This document shows positions 1 to 10,476 of a DNA stretch of 64,000 nucleotides, piece after piece. Made by a program: the position numbers and the translations under genes. This DNA is from Ruegeria arenilitoris (GTDB lineage Bacteria; Pseudomonadota; Alphaproteobacteria; Rhodobacterales; Rhodobacteraceae): contig NZ_WPYP01000001.1 in assembly GCF_013030985.1 (NCBI RefSeq), positions 124,001 to 188,000 on the forward strand, written 5' to 3'. The notes beneath the pieces were generated by a model, which worked only from the letters and a program-made list of their open reading frames with translations, was not told the origin of the DNA and did no database searches. Within the stretch, counting starts at the first letter, position 1. The number at the start of each line of letters is the position of its first letter.

Positions 1-1
1 C

Positions 2-952
2 CGGACCGAGCATATGTTCTTTGACCCAGGCCGCCTGATCGTGATGCGCGAGATGATTTTTGCGCAAACGTCCTCGGGCCGCGCAGCGGTGCTGGAACGT
101 CTGTTGCCGATGCAGCGCGAGGATTTCGTGCAACTTTTCCGGATCATGGAGGGGCAGCCAGTCTGTATCCGTCTGTTCGACCCGCCTCTGCACGAATTCC
201 TGCCGACAACACGCAGCGGGCAGCGCGAACTGGCCGAGGCGCTTGATTTGCCGGTCTCGGACGTCGAACGGCGCGTGGCGGCGATGACCGAGTACAACCC
301 GATGCTGGGTCTGCGCGGTGTGCGTCTGGGTGTGACCGTGCCCGAAATCTACGACATGCAGGCCCGCGCCATCTTTGAGGCAACGCTTGAGGCCAGCAAG
401 GAGGGCGCCCCCGTGGTGCCCGAGGTGATGATCCCGCTGGTTTCCGCCAAGCGCGAGGTAGAACTGGTCAAATCCCGCATCGACACGGTCGCGGCAGCAG
501 TGGCGAGCGAACGCGGGCAGGAGTTTGAATACAGGCTTGGCGTTATGGTCGAAACGCCGCGGGCCTGTCTGCGGGCGGATGAGATTGCGCCGCAGACGTC
601 GTTCCTGAGTTTTGGCACCAACGACCTGACCCAGATGACCTACGGCCTGTCGCGCGACGATGCAGGCCGGTTCATGTCGGCCTATGTGCGGCAGGGTGTT
701 TTCGTAGAAGACCCTTTCCACGTTCTCGATCCCGATGGGGTGGGCGAATTGCTGAAACTCGGGGCCGAGCGTGGACGTCAGGCGCAACCGGATGTTACCC
801 TTTCGGTATGCGGTGAGCATGGTGGTAACCCCGAATCAATCGCCATTTGCCGCGATCTGGGGTTTGACTATGTGTCATGCTCTCCGTTCCGGGTGCCCGT
901 CGCTCGGCTGGCTTCCGCTCAACTGGCGATTTCGTCCAGACTTGGGGGTTGA
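2..952 (+). CDS. ppdK: Pyruvate phosphate dikinase, C-terminal part (5' end outside window)
   Basis: The frame is already open at the window edge and reads R-T-E-H-M-F-F, the PEP-binding-domain motif of pyruvate phosphate dikinase, so this is the last ~316 residues of a protein that is normally close to 900. The enzyme interconverts pyruvate, ATP and Pi with PEP, AMP and PPi. The visible part is the TIM-barrel pyruvate/PEP domain: the block MVETPRAC, the loop SFGTNDLTQMTYG, and near the end SVCGEHGGNPESI, which carries the catalytic cysteine. The ATP-grasp and phospho-histidine domains would lie upstream. The stop codon is at 950-952. The ATG at 14 is internal methionine, not a start. Confidence 0.96.
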   Translation, partial: RTEHMFFDPGRLIVMREMIFAQTSSGRAAVLERLLPMQREDFVQLFRIMEGQPVCIRLFDPPLHEFLPTTRSGQRELAEALDLPVSDVERRVAAMTEYNPMLGLRGVRLGVTVPEIYDMQARAIFEATLEASKEGAPVVPEVMIPLVSAKREVELVKSRIDTVAAAVASERGQEFEYRLGVMVETPRACLRADEIAPQTSFLSFGTNDLTQMTYGLSRDDAGRFMSAYVRQGVFVEDPFHVLDPDGVGELLKLGAERGRQAQPDVTLSVCGEHGGNPESIAICRDLGFDYVSCSPFRVPVARLASAQLAISSRLGG

Positions 953-1138
953 CACTGGGCAGTTGCCCTAGGATTAGTGGTATTTAAGCAACCTTGTGGT
1001 GGATTTATTTTTCCTCACGGGCGATTTTCCACTTGCTTTTTCTTCTGATCTAGACGTCTCGGCTGGACTGCGCTAAATGCCTCGTCGCGCCCGCCGGGGG
1101 AGGGTACGGCGCGATTTGTGCCTGTGCGAGGTTATCTG

Positions 1139-1780
1139 ATGCTACGATACATACTGGCTGCTGCCACATTGGCGGCAACCGTGCTGCCAAGTGTGTCTTT
1201 CGCTGAAAGGGAAGCCACCGATACTGCCGAACGCGAACTTGTCACCCGGACCGATCTGCCCGGGCAGAACTTTCGTGACTATCTGACTCTGTTCAAGCCC
1301 CGCAAAGAGCTTGAGCCCGTAAAAGTTTCGTATTCCAAGAGCTGGCTGGACCAACAGCCAGCGGCCACTGGGGACGAAAACTTCAAATGTTTGGCCGAAG
1401 CGTTGTACTTTGAAGCGCGCGGCGAAAGCGTGCGCGGCCAGTTTGCCGTGGCCGAAGTCATTCTGAACCGCGTCAAAAGCAGCCGTTTTCCGAACTCGCT
1501 TTGTGGTGTGATCAAGCAGGGAACCGGCAAGAAATACCAATGCCAGTTCACCTATACCTGCGATGGCCACAAGGAAGTGATCCGCGAGAAAAAGGCCTAT
1601 GAGCGTGTGTCCAAGGTCGCGCGTGCCGCAATTGACGGCGTTGCCAAGGAATTGACCGAAGGGGCCACGCATTACCACACCACCGCAGTGAATCCGTCGT
1701 GGTCGCGCGTTTACAAGGAAACAGCGCGCATTGGTGTGCATATCTTCTATCGGCACAATTACCGGACGGCGAGCAACTAA
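1139..1780 (+). CDS. SleB-family cell wall hydrolase, exported
   Basis: About 213 residues. An N-terminal signal peptide (MLRYILAAATLAATVLPSVSFA) is followed by a short linker and a SleB/Hydrolase_2 domain from roughly residue 80, with the family block CLAEALYFEARGES and the segment VAEVILNRVKSSRFP, then CQFTYTCDG and a late THYHTT motif. Members cleave peptidoglycan, so a periplasmic lytic role is likely. I prefer ATG 1139 to the upstream GTG 1118 because it puts the hydrophobic signal at the N-terminus and has a GAGG Shine-Dalgarno about 8 nt upstream. It stands alone between ppdK and the folate genes. The exact bond cleaved cannot be told from sequence. Confidence 0.88.
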   Translation: MLRYILAAATLAATVLPSVSFAEREATDTAERELVTRTDLPGQNFRDYLTLFKPRKELEPVKVSYSKSWLDQQPAATGDENFKCLAEALYFEARGESVRGQFAVAEVILNRVKSSRFPNSLCGVIKQGTGKKYQCQFTYTCDGHKEVIREKKAYERVSKVARAAIDGVAKELTEGATHYHTTAVNPSWSRVYKETARIGVHIFYRHNYRTASN

Positions 1781-2049
1781 ACGGCAATCCCGCGCTGTCA
1801 GATAAGTGGCGCGGGGTGTCGAACGCGGTCAGTCGTGGGAACGACCGGCGTACCCATCGGGGTTTGCAGTGTCCGATCAAACCGGCGGAGCGTCAGGTGC
1901 CAGGGCAGGGCGTTTTGGCACCATAGATTCCGTTCCGCTTTCTCTGACGCCGCATTCGGTGTCTGGAATGGCGTTTGAGGCGGTGTTATACGCGCGCGCA
2001 CCCTATAGTGTTGGCAGATCAGCCCACCAAGCCCGAAAAGGTCCGTTGT
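1781..2049. other. Intergenic region, no gene seen
   Basis: About 270 bases between the hydrolase and folB. It holds two short GC-rich inverted repeats, one just after the hydrolase stop (CCCGCGC ... GCGCGGG, about 1790-1816) and one near 1896-1922 (GTGCCA ... TGGCAC). Neither has a convincing T-run. The folB promoter presumably lies in its right half. Confidence 0.4.
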
Positions 2050-2970
2050 ATGAGCTCTGAAATCCGTCTTGCCTTTGCGCACCCGTCCGAGCGGTCCGAA
2101 GCGACCGCAACGCGAGGTCCGCTGGATCGCATCTCGCTCAGGGACCATATCGTCGAGGTCGAGATCGGTGCCTTTCAGGCCGAGCGCGGCACGACGCAGC
2201 GCATCTGCTTCAACATCGTAGTCGAAGTTCGGCCACTGACCGATCCGATCGATGATGACGTGGATCGAATCCTGTCCTACGACCGCGTGACCGAGGCGAT
2301 TGCCCACGAATTGGCGGCCGAGCGTCTGAACCTGCTTGAGACATTGGCAGATCGCGTTGCGGAACGCATTCTGCTTGAGCCTCAGGCCGTAAGAGCCTTT
2401 GTCCGCATTGAAAAACTGGACCGTGGCCCCGGTGCCTTGGGTGTCGAGATCGTGCGCGGCAAGGACACGATCCATCACGATGTGGTCGAGGAAGAACGCC
2501 CCCATCCGCGGTTGGTGTTCCTGTCGAACGAGGCAATTGCCTCGTCCAATCTGACCGGGTGGATTGACCAGTTGGAGAACCGCCAACGCCCACTGATCCT
2601 GTGTGTTGGCGCGGCTGATATGGCGGTGCCTCAGACTGGCCACGCAATGACGCAGCGCCGGATCGACCTGCTGGCGATTGAACAGAACGCCTGGGTTCTG
2701 GCCGCGCGGGATCACCGCTGTGTGGTGGTATCGACGCGGACCGAATTGGACTGGGCGATGAAGAACGGTCAGATCTGCGTTTGGGCTCCGTCAAAGATCG
2801 TTCTGGATGCGGTTGACGGCCCCTCGGCTGCACCTTCGGACGCCGTTGCCCTTGCTGCTTGGTTCGCGGCCACCTTCGAGGCCAGCGAAATGATGGTGAT
2901 TGGCGGTGCATTGCCGACCGCACCAAAGACGCCTCTGCGCGCCGTTCCAGTGGATCAGGCGCAACTGTGA
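2050..2970 (+). CDS. folB: Dihydroneopterin aldolase fused to an amino-acid-kinase-like domain
   Basis: About 306 residues, more than twice a normal FolB (~120). Residues ~25-150 are the FolB domain (DRISLRDHIVEVEIGAF start, central YDRVTEAI, ETLADRVAERIL, then VRIEKLDRGPGALGVEI), which converts dihydroneopterin to hydroxymethyl-dihydropterin in folate synthesis. Residues ~160-306 form a second domain. Its segment TGHAMTQRRIDLLAIEQNA and the later PSDAVALAAWFA resemble the AAK-fold kinases of tetrahydromethanopterin synthesis; that match is my inference. Start ATG 2050 is chosen because homology begins soon after it. The stop overlaps the folP start (GTGA), so the two are translationally coupled. 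Confidence 0.88.
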   Translation: MSSEIRLAFAHPSERSEATATRGPLDRISLRDHIVEVEIGAFQAERGTTQRICFNIVVEVRPLTDPIDDDVDRILSYDRVTEAIAHELAAERLNLLETLADRVAERILLEPQAVRAFVRIEKLDRGPGALGVEIVRGKDTIHHDVVEEERPHPRLVFLSNEAIASSNLTGWIDQLENRQRPLILCVGAADMAVPQTGHAMTQRRIDLLAIEQNAWVLAARDHRCVVVSTRTELDWAMKNGQICVWAPSKIVLDAVDGPSAAPSDAVALAAWFAATFEASEMMVIGGALPTAPKTPLRAVPVDQAQL

Positions 2971-3965
2971 CCGAATACTTCAGACCGCTGGTGCAAAATG
3001 GCTCGGCCCGGCCGGCTGGGGCGGTGCCTCTGGCGGGGCAGACTTTGTGGTTCACCCATGCTGAACGGTTGTCCAGGACTGAAGCCCCGACTGTTGTTGC
3101 GGCACAGGACATTCCGGGTGATGTGCTTGCACGCCTGACCGGTCCGCGCGCCGAGGTCGCCGGACTGGCGATGGAACGCCCTCAGATCATGGGTATCCTG
3201 AACGCGACACCGGACAGTTTCTCCGACGGCGGCGTGCACAACTCGGTCCAGGCTGCCGCAGCGGCGGCGGAACAGATGGTGGCGCATGGGGCCAGCATTC
3301 TGGATATCGGCGGCGAGTCGACGCGTCCGGGGGCCACATATGTGCCGGAAGACGAAGAAATCGCGCGGACTCAACCTGTTATCGAGGCCATCCGCGCCAA
3401 CACGCAGGCACTGATCTCCATCGACACCCGCAAGGCCAGCGTTGCGCGGGCAGCGTGGGATGCGGGGGCGGGGCTGATCAACGACGTCTCAGGCTTTACC
3501 TTTGATCCGCAGCTTGCTCCGTTTTGTGCTGAGGTTGGTGCCCCGGTCTGCGTGATGCACATGCAGGGTGATCCGGCCACGATGCAGGACGATCCGCAAT
3601 ATGATGACGTGTTGTTGGATGTCTACGATTTCCTTGACGGGATGGTGGTGCAGTTGGAGCAACTGGGCCTGAATCGCGACCGGATCGTAGTTGATCCGGG
3701 CATCGGGTTTGGCAAGACGCAGGAACACAATCTGACCCTTCTGCAAAACCTCAGCCTGTTCCACGGAATCGGCTGCCCAATCCTGCTGGGTGTGTCGCGC
3801 AAAGGGCTTATCGGGCAGATCGGCCAGGAACCGCGCAAGGATGCCCGCGCGCCGGGATCAATCGCTGTGGCGCTGGCCGGATTGTCTCAGGGTGTGCAGA
3901 TCCTGCGCGTTCATGACGTGCCCGAGACCGCTCAGGCCTTGCGTCTGTGGGCTGCCGTCCGGTAA
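2967..3965 (+). CDS. folP: Dihydropteroate synthase
   Basis: About 332 residues. It joins hydroxymethyl-dihydropterin pyrophosphate to p-aminobenzoate, the step after FolB/FolK and the sulfonamide target. The motifs are in order: [72 protein letters not shown] and [10 protein letters not shown]. The DHPS barrel begins near residue 70. The first ~65 residues are an extra N-terminal segment that I do not recognise. GTG 2967 overlaps the folB stop by 4 nt, which fits coupled translation. The frame stays open upstream, but that part lies inside folB. Confidence 0.95.
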   Translation: MTEYFRPLVQNGSARPAGAVPLAGQTLWFTHAERLSRTEAPTVVAAQDIPGDVLARLTGPRAEVAGLAMERPQIMGILNATPDSFSDGGVHNSVQAAAAAAEQMVAHGASILDIGGESTRPGATYVPEDEEIARTQPVIEAIRANTQALISIDTRKASVARAAWDAGAGLINDVSGFTFDPQLAPFCAEVGAPVCVMHMQGDPATMQDDPQYDDVLLDVYDFLDGMVVQLEQLGLNRDRIVVDPGIGFGKTQEHNLTLLQNLSLFHGIGCPILLGVSRKGLIGQIGQEPRKDARAPGSIAVALAGLSQGVQILRVHDVPETAQALRLWAAVR

Positions 3966-3999
3966 TCCGGTCGCAGGCAAGACATTACGGAGTGACACG

Positions 4000-5343
4000 A
4001 TGCGCAAGCTGTTCGGAACCGACGGGGTGCGGGGCACCGCCAACACCCATCCGATAACGGCCGAGATGGCCCTGCGCATCGGGGCCGCTGTTGGGCGGTA
4101 TTTCCGGAAGGATCACTCTGAAGCGCACCGGGTGGTGATCGGGAAGGACACGCGCCTGTCCGGGTATATGCTGGAAAACGCGCTGACCGCCGGGCTGACC
4201 TCAACCGGTATGAACGTGTTGCTGCTGGGCCCGGTGCCGACGCCCGCAGTGGGGCTGATGACCCGGTCGATGCGCGCGGATCTGGGTGTGATGATTTCAG
4301 CCAGTCACAATCCGGCCGAAGACAACGGCATCAAGTTTTTTGGCCCCGACGGGTATAAGCTGTCCGATCAGGCCGAGCTTGAGATTGAACTTCTGATCGA
4401 AAAGGGTGTCAAACCGGCGCAAGCGCAGAATATCGGCCGTGCGCGCCGGGTGGATGATGCGCGGTTCCGGTATGGTGAGCGGGTCAAATCTTCGCTGTCC
4501 CGCGACCTGCGTCTGGATGGGCTGAAAGTGGTTGTCGATTGTGCCAACGGTGCCGCGCACCGCACCGCGCCCGAGGTTCTGTGGGAGCTTGGCGCCGAAG
4601 TCATCCCGGTAGGCGTTGCCCCCAACGGTAAGAATATCAACCTGAATTGCGGTTCGACCAAACCTCAGTTGGCGGCCGAGACGGTTGTGGCCCATGGTGC
4701 GGATGTGGGGATTTGCCTGGACGGCGATGCCGATCGCGTTGTGATGGTCGATGAACACGGGCAGGTGGCTGATGGCGATCAACTTATGGCGCTGCTGGCG
4801 ACCAGTTGGGCCAAGGCAGAGCGTCTGCAGGGCGGCGCACTGGTTGCGACGGTCATGTCCAACCTCGGGTTGGAACGGCATCTAGCCGCGCAGGGGCTGC
4901 GGCTGGAACGGACTGCGGTTGGCGACCGCTATGTCGTTGAACGGATGCGCGAAGGCGGGTTCAATCTGGGCGGAGAGCAGTCGGGCCACATCGTCATGAG
5001 CGACTACGCCACAACGGGCGACGGCCTGATGGCCGGTCTGCACTTCCTGGCCGAGATGGTGCATTCGGGCCGCAAGGCCTCTGAGCTATCGGTGCAGTTC
5101 GAAACCGTTCCGCAGCTGTTGAAGAACGTGCGGTATCAGGATGGGCAGACCCCGCTGGAGGCCAGCAGCGTCAAAGCCGCCATCGCCGATGCCGAAGCGC
5201 GTCTGAACGGGCAGGGGCGTCTGCTGATCCGCAAATCAGGCACCGAACCTCTGATCCGCGTAATGGCGGAATGTGAGGACGGCGCTCTGCTGACGCAGGT
5301 TGTCGATGGTATCGTGGCCGAGGTCGAGGCGGTCGCGGGTTAA
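4000..5343 (+). CDS. glmM: Phosphoglucosamine mutase
   Basis: 447 residues, the normal GlmM length. It converts glucosamine-6-phosphate to glucosamine-1-phosphate for UDP-GlcNAc synthesis. Visible motifs are the N-terminal [12 protein letters not shown], the phosphoserine loop [12 protein letters not shown], the metal-binding loop DGDADR, the sugar-binding GGEQSGH and the C-terminal phosphate-binding [17 protein letters not shown] 4000 follows an ACGGAG Shine-Dalgarno and lies 34 nt after folP, so folB-folP-glmM probably form one operon, an arrangement common in proteobacteria. The stop overlaps the convergent EamA gene by 4 nt. Confidence 0.97.
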   Translation: MRKLFGTDGVRGTANTHPITAEMALRIGAAVGRYFRKDHSEAHRVVIGKDTRLSGYMLENALTAGLTSTGMNVLLLGPVPTPAVGLMTRSMRADLGVMISASHNPAEDNGIKFFGPDGYKLSDQAELEIELLIEKGVKPAQAQNIGRARRVDDARFRYGERVKSSLSRDLRLDGLKVVVDCANGAAHRTAPEVLWELGAEVIPVGVAPNGKNINLNCGSTKPQLAAETVVAHGADVGICLDGDADRVVMVDEHGQVADGDQLMALLATSWAKAERLQGGALVATVMSNLGLERHLAAQGLRLERTAVGDRYVVERMREGGFNLGGEQSGHIVMSDYATTGDGLMAGLHFLAEMVHSGRKASELSVQFETVPQLLKNVRYQDGQTPLEASSVKAAIADAEARLNGQGRLLIRKSGTEPLIRVMAECEDGALLTQVVDGIVAEVEAVAG

Positions 5344-6242
5344 CGCCCGATCAGCATCTTGCGCAGGCTGAACCACTGGCTGATCGCCAGACCGGTCAGG
5401 ATCATGATCAACGCGATGTAGAACCGCAAAGGCAGCGCCTCGGATAGAATCCAGGCGCCGAAGATCATCGACCAGATCGGTACCTGATAGTTGACCAGTG
5501 TCAGGAATACGGACCCGGCGCTGCGAATGATGGAAACGCGCAGCAAGGTCGCAAAAGCGGTGGGCAAAAGGCCCAGTGCGATGATCGCCAGACCGGGGCG
5601 TGTGCCCTCCCAGCGAGGCAGGCCCTCGGTGACCAGCATGATCGGCAGCAAAAGCGCCGCGCCAACGACCAGTGACAGCGCGGCCAATGCGACCGGATCA
5701 ACCGGTGGGCAGCGTCGGGTAAAGATCGATGCGCAGGAATAGCAAAGGGCTGCTCCGATACAGGCCAGTTGCGCCAATGGTTCCGCCCCTTGTCCGATCT
5801 GCGCCAGCCCCGGACCGATCAGCACCAATGCACCACAAAAGCCGAGTGATACCCCAAGGAGCCGGCGCAGATTCATCGGCTCATCGGAAAAGAAATGCGC
5901 CAAAGGCAGCACCATCAGCGGTATTGCCGCCATCGACAGGCCCGCAAAGGCCGAGGCCACGTATTGTTGCCCCCAGCTGAGCAATAAGAACGGTAGTGCA
6001 GTCGACAACAGGCCGATGATGGCGATGTATCCCCAGAGTTTCGGATTGCCCGACGGCAGCTTGCGCCCGGTCAGTGCCATCATCCCCAGCAAGGTCAACG
6101 CACCCAACGTGGTCCGTGCGGTGGCAACGGTGACCGGCCCGTATCCCTCGAGCGCCATGGCGACAACCATGAACGTCCCGCCCCAGATGAGGCCCAGAGT
6201 AATTACACCGCTCCAATCACGGGGTGAGGGTTGGTCAACCAT
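5340..6242 (-). CDS. EamA/DMT-family transporter
   Basis: About 300 residues with roughly ten hydrophobic helices in two repeated halves, the DMT/RhaT-like architecture. The first helix [20 protein letters not shown] and the second-repeat block [20 protein letters not shown] are typical of EamA domains. It probably exports a small metabolite; the substrate cannot be predicted. I choose ATG 6242, which has AAGG 6 nt upstream. A longer TTG start at 6275 would sit in the T-run of the ilvC terminator and is unlikely. It is convergent with glmM. Confidence 0.85.
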   Translation of the reverse strand: MVDQPSPRDWSGVITLGLIWGGTFMVVAMALEGYGPVTVATARTTLGALTLLGMMALTGRKLPSGNPKLWGYIAIIGLLSTALPFLLLSWGQQYVASAFAGLSMAAIPLMVLPLAHFFSDEPMNLRRLLGVSLGFCGALVLIGPGLAQIGQGAEPLAQLACIGAALCYSCASIFTRRCPPVDPVALAALSLVVGAALLLPIMLVTEGLPRWEGTRPGLAIIALGLLPTAFATLLRVSIIRSAGSVFLTLVNYQVPIWSMIFGAWILSEALPLRFYIALIMILTGLAISQWFSLRKMLIGR

Positions 6243-6273
6243 GTCGTGCCTTGGGTTCAGGGACTGTTGAGAC

Positions 6274-6299
6274 AAAAAAGGGCGGCCGTTTGGCCGCCC
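6274..6299 (-). terminator. Rho-independent terminator of ilvC
   Basis: Read on the minus strand: GGGCGGCC, a 4-nt loop, GGCCGCCC, then six Ts. The 8-bp stem is perfect and begins ~20 nt after the ilvC stop codon. Confidence 0.9.
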
Positions 6300-6320
6300 C
6301 TTCGTAAAGAACCGTCAGGA

Positions 6321-7448
<1,128 letters not shown>

Positions 7449-7474
7449 TCAAAACATAATTGGGCGAAGAAATC

Positions 7475-7930
7475 ATGCTTGATGACATGGATCGGCGCAT
7501 TCTGCGCCATCTGCAGGCCGAACCGACCCTTTCCATGGCTGAACTTGCCGAACGGTGTGGCATCAGCCAGGGCGTGTGTTGGCGCCGGGTCGAGAAGATG
7601 CAGGCCTCGGGCGTTATTCAGGGGCAAGAGGCGATCATTGACTGGGCGGCGCTTGGGTATGCTGTCGAGGTTTCGCTGCGCGTGACGCTGGACAAGACCC
7701 AGCCGCGGGCCTTCGATGAGTTCACGACCGCCGCGCGCGATGTGTCCGAAGTGATCGAAATCCAAACCTTTCTGGGGCGGGTGGATGTGCGTTTGTCGGT
7801 GCTGGCGCGCGATATGGCACACTATCAGCAAATCTACCGCGACCGAATCCTGACCCTGCCGCATATCGCCGATATCGAGGCACTGATGCATATCGCTCGC
7901 TTGAAAAGGAATGAGGTTCTGCCGGTATGA
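7475..7930 (+). CDS. Lrp/AsnC-family transcriptional regulator (first of a tandem pair)
   Basis: About 151 residues. The N-terminal winged helix-turn-helix (DDMDRRILRHLQAEPTLSMAELAERCGISQGVCWRRVEKMQ) is followed by a C-terminal RAM/AsnC ligand-binding domain (VSLRVTLDKTQ to ALMHIARLK). Such proteins sense amino acids and form octameric rings. ATG 7475 is preferred over TTG 7460. The next Lrp gene overlaps by 4 nt (ATGA), so the two are cotranslated and may form hetero-oligomers; that is inference. It is divergent from ilvC. Confidence 0.92.
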   Translation: MLDDMDRRILRHLQAEPTLSMAELAERCGISQGVCWRRVEKMQASGVIQGQEAIIDWAALGYAVEVSLRVTLDKTQPRAFDEFTTAARDVSEVIEIQTFLGRVDVRLSVLARDMAHYQQIYRDRILTLPHIADIEALMHIARLKRNEVLPV

Positions 7931-8385
7931 TTGAGCTTGATGAAACAGACCGCCAAATCCTACGTGCGCTGGTGCAGGATGCCACTCAGAGTGCCGGAGC
8001 TTTGGGGCGCAAACTGGGATTGTCCCAGCCTGCGACCTGGCGGCGTATCAGGCGGCTGGAAACAGCAGGGGTCATCCGAGGCCGTCGCCTGCGCCTGAAT
8101 GCCGAGGCGCTGGGGTTTGGCGTGACAGTTTTTCTGGGCGTCAAACTGGCCCGCAAGGGTCAGATCAGCCTGGAAGACTTCGAACGCGCCGTCAGCGCAA
8201 TTCCCGAGGTTCAAACGGTCGAGCACGTCCTTGGGCTGTACGACTACCGCCTGCGGGTTGTCGCGCGCGACCTGTCCGACTTTGAACGCGTTCTGCGGCG
8301 GCGAATCATGACCTTACCCGGCGCCGGGGACGTCGAAGCCAACGTTCTGCTCAGCGAAGAGCGGTTGCCCGGTCCAATCGGATAG
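7927..8385 (+). CDS. Lrp/AsnC-family transcriptional regulator (second of a tandem pair)
   Basis: 152 residues. The HTH (LDETDRQILRALVQDATQSAGALGRKLGLSQPATWRRIRRLE) is followed by an AsnC-type ligand domain containing VEHVLGLYDYRLRVVARDLSDFERVLRRRI. It begins inside the stop codon of its upstream relative. The two proteins are clearly related but well diverged, so this is an old duplication. The target is unknown; ilvC is the nearest candidate. Confidence 0.92.
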   Translation: MIELDETDRQILRALVQDATQSAGALGRKLGLSQPATWRRIRRLETAGVIRGRRLRLNAEALGFGVTVFLGVKLARKGQISLEDFERAVSAIPEVQTVEHVLGLYDYRLRVVARDLSDFERVLRRRIMTLPGAGDVEANVLLSEERLPGPIG

Positions 8386-8391
8386 CAGGGA

Positions 8392-9093
8392 TCAGTAGCT
8401 GGTGCGGATGCAATACCCGGGATGGTGGGTCATGCGGGCAAAGGTCATCGGTTCCCCATTTTTCCAGGTCGTGCGCTCAAGCTGAATCATCGAGGTGCCG
8501 GCAGTGGTGCCCATGAACTCGGCCAGGCGCCCATCGGCGGAAATTGCGCAAAAGGCAATCTCGGCCTCGGTGAAGGGGGCGACATTCAGCAGCCACTCAT
8601 GCGGACCCTGTGCGTTGAGATCGGCATGTTCCACTTCCGGCACGGTGTCGATGTTGATCCAGCGCTCTTCCAATTGGAAGGGGCGGTTGTCGGCGTAGTG
8701 CATGCAGATCACATGCAGCACACGCGCGTTCGGTGAAACACTGAGCTGTGAGGCCAGCCAACCGGGGCTGGAAACAACGTTCCGTTCGACCAACGCATAG
8801 CGATATGTCGAATTCTGGTTTTCGACGGTCTGTCGCGCCACCGAGAGTTCCAGTTTCGCGTGTTTGCTGGGTTCTTTCTTGACCCGCGTTCCGCTTTTGC
8901 GCTTACGCTCCACGAACCCCTGATCGGCAAGTTCACGCAGAGCGCGGTTCACGGTCGCGCGCGCGCAATTGAATTCTTCGGCAAGCTGCGTTTCCGTTGG
9001 CAGCAAAGATCCCTGAGGCCAGATCCGGCTTTCGATACGGCGTTTAACTTCGTCCCGTACAACCTGAAAACTGATCCGCTTTTGAGCAGTCAC
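8392..9093 (-). CDS. GntR-family regulator with UTRA domain (HutC type)
   Basis: About 233 residues. The N-terminal GntR winged helix (FQVVRDEVKRRIESRIWPQGSLLPTETQLAEEFNCARATVNRALRELADQGFVERKRKSGTRV) is followed by a UTRA effector domain from ~residue 95, with the typical ENVVSSPGW-like core, LHVICMHYADNRPFQLEERWIN and a C-terminal RMTHHPG. I take the GTG at 9093, because the TTG at 9102 lies only 2 nt from AAGG. It is divergent from the class V aminotransferase and probably controls it in response to a small metabolite. Confidence 0.88.
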   Translation of the reverse strand: MTAQKRISFQVVRDEVKRRIESRIWPQGSLLPTETQLAEEFNCARATVNRALRELADQGFVERKRKSGTRVKKEPSKHAKLELSVARQTVENQNSTYRYALVERNVVSSPGWLASQLSVSPNARVLHVICMHYADNRPFQLEERWINIDTVPEVEHADLNAQGPHEWLLNVAPFTEAEIAFCAISADGRLAEFMGTTAGTSMIQLERTTWKNGEPMTFARMTHHPGYCIRTSY

Positions 9094-9326
9094 GAGAAGC
9101 AATACCTTTCTTCTACAAAGTGTATGTATCTGTTCAGAAACACCTCTGGGTGTAAAGGGGTGGTGACACTATTTGGCGTCACTTAGGGGGCTATATCGTG
9201 CAGTTTCGGACGCGATTTTCACGGGGAAATAAAGTTCCGTCGCGTCAATTGTCGGTGAAAGAAAACTGCTTTACCAATCTCGGCAGAAGATTCACGTTGC
9301 CCGAGTACTGTTTGAAAGGACAAATC

Positions 9327-10454
9327 ATGCCGGCGCTTTTGGATAGCATTGACCCCAATGGGCTCGAGGAATTCTCGGTTGTTTTCACCGACCGTTCCTT
9401 GAACCACATGTCTGCCCGGTTTCAGACCGTCATGCGCGACATCTCATCGATGTTGAGGGATGTCTACAACGCGGAAGGCGTTGCAGTAATTCCGGGTGGC
9501 GGAACCTATGGGATGGAGGCCGTGGCCCGACAGTTCGCACGCAATGCCAACGTTCTGGTCGTGCGCAATGGATGGTTTTCCTACCGTTGGAGCCAGATCA
9601 TCGAATCCGCAGATTTGACGGCGTCGGCAACGGTGCTCAAGGCGCGACAAACCGGCAATTCCAGCCCGTCACCGTTTGCGCCGGCGCCGATCGAAGAGGT
9701 TGTATCAACTATTCGTGAACAGCGCCCGGACGTGGTGTTTGCGCCGCATGTCGAAACCTCGGCGGGTTTGATTCTGCCGGATGACTACGTGACGGCCATG
9801 GCTGCTGCCGCGCATGAGGTTGGGGCGTTGATGGTGCTGGATTGCATCGCCTCGGGCTGTGCCTGGGTCGACATGAAGGCAACGGGTGTTGATGTCCTGA
9901 TTTCGGCCCCGCAGAAAGGGTGGAGCGCATCGCCCTGTGCAGGGCTGGTCATGCTGTCCGAACGGGCCGAGGCGCGGTTGGAAGAGACCACATCCGACAG
10001 TTTTGCCGTGGATCTGAAGAAATGGCGGCAGATCATGCAGGCCTATGAGAATGGCGGCCACGCGTATCACGCCACCATGCCGACCGACGCGTTGCAGGCC
10101 TTCCGGGATACGATGGTCGAGACCCGCGACTACGGTTTCGAAAAGCTGCGGGATGCGCAATGGGCTTTGGGCAACGGTGTGCGGGCGATGCTGAAGGACA
10201 AGGGTATCGTGTCGGTAGCCGCCGATGGCTTTGGTGCGCCTGGGGTTGTTGTCAGCTATACCTCGGACCCCGAGGTTCAGAACGGCAAGAAATTCGCCGC
10301 GCTGGGGATGCAGATCGCCGCTGGTGTCCCGCTGCAATGTGATGAGCCTGAGGGCTTCAGCACCTTCCGTCTGGGCTTGTTCGGACTGGACAAGCTGTAC
10401 GACGTAGATGGCACCATCGCGCGGCTCAAGCGCGTACTGGATCAGGTGCTGTGA
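9327..10454 (+). CDS. Class V PLP-dependent aminotransferase (alanine-glyoxylate/serine-pyruvate family)
   Basis: About 375 residues. It is a fold-type I PLP enzyme. VIPGGGTYGMEAVARQF near residue 57 matches the cofactor-phosphate region, LDCIASGCAWVDM holds the pyridine-binding Asp, and the PLP lysine lies in SAPQKGWSASPCAGLVML. The closest families transfer amino groups to glyoxylate or pyruvate. ATG 9327 follows GAAAGGA; the longer frame from 9198 has no support. The divergent GntR/UTRA regulator suggests substrate induction. The exact substrate is not predictable. Confidence 0.88.
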   Translation: MPALLDSIDPNGLEEFSVVFTDRSLNHMSARFQTVMRDISSMLRDVYNAEGVAVIPGGGTYGMEAVARQFARNANVLVVRNGWFSYRWSQIIESADLTASATVLKARQTGNSSPSPFAPAPIEEVVSTIREQRPDVVFAPHVETSAGLILPDDYVTAMAAAAHEVGALMVLDCIASGCAWVDMKATGVDVLISAPQKGWSASPCAGLVMLSERAEARLEETTSDSFAVDLKKWRQIMQAYENGGHAYHATMPTDALQAFRDTMVETRDYGFEKLRDAQWALGNGVRAMLKDKGIVSVAADGFGAPGVVVSYTSDPEVQNGKKFAALGMQIAAGVPLQCDEPEGFSTFRLGLFGLDKLYDVDGTIARLKRVLDQVL

Positions 10455-10476
10455 TCTTCTGAGTGATCTGGGGGCC

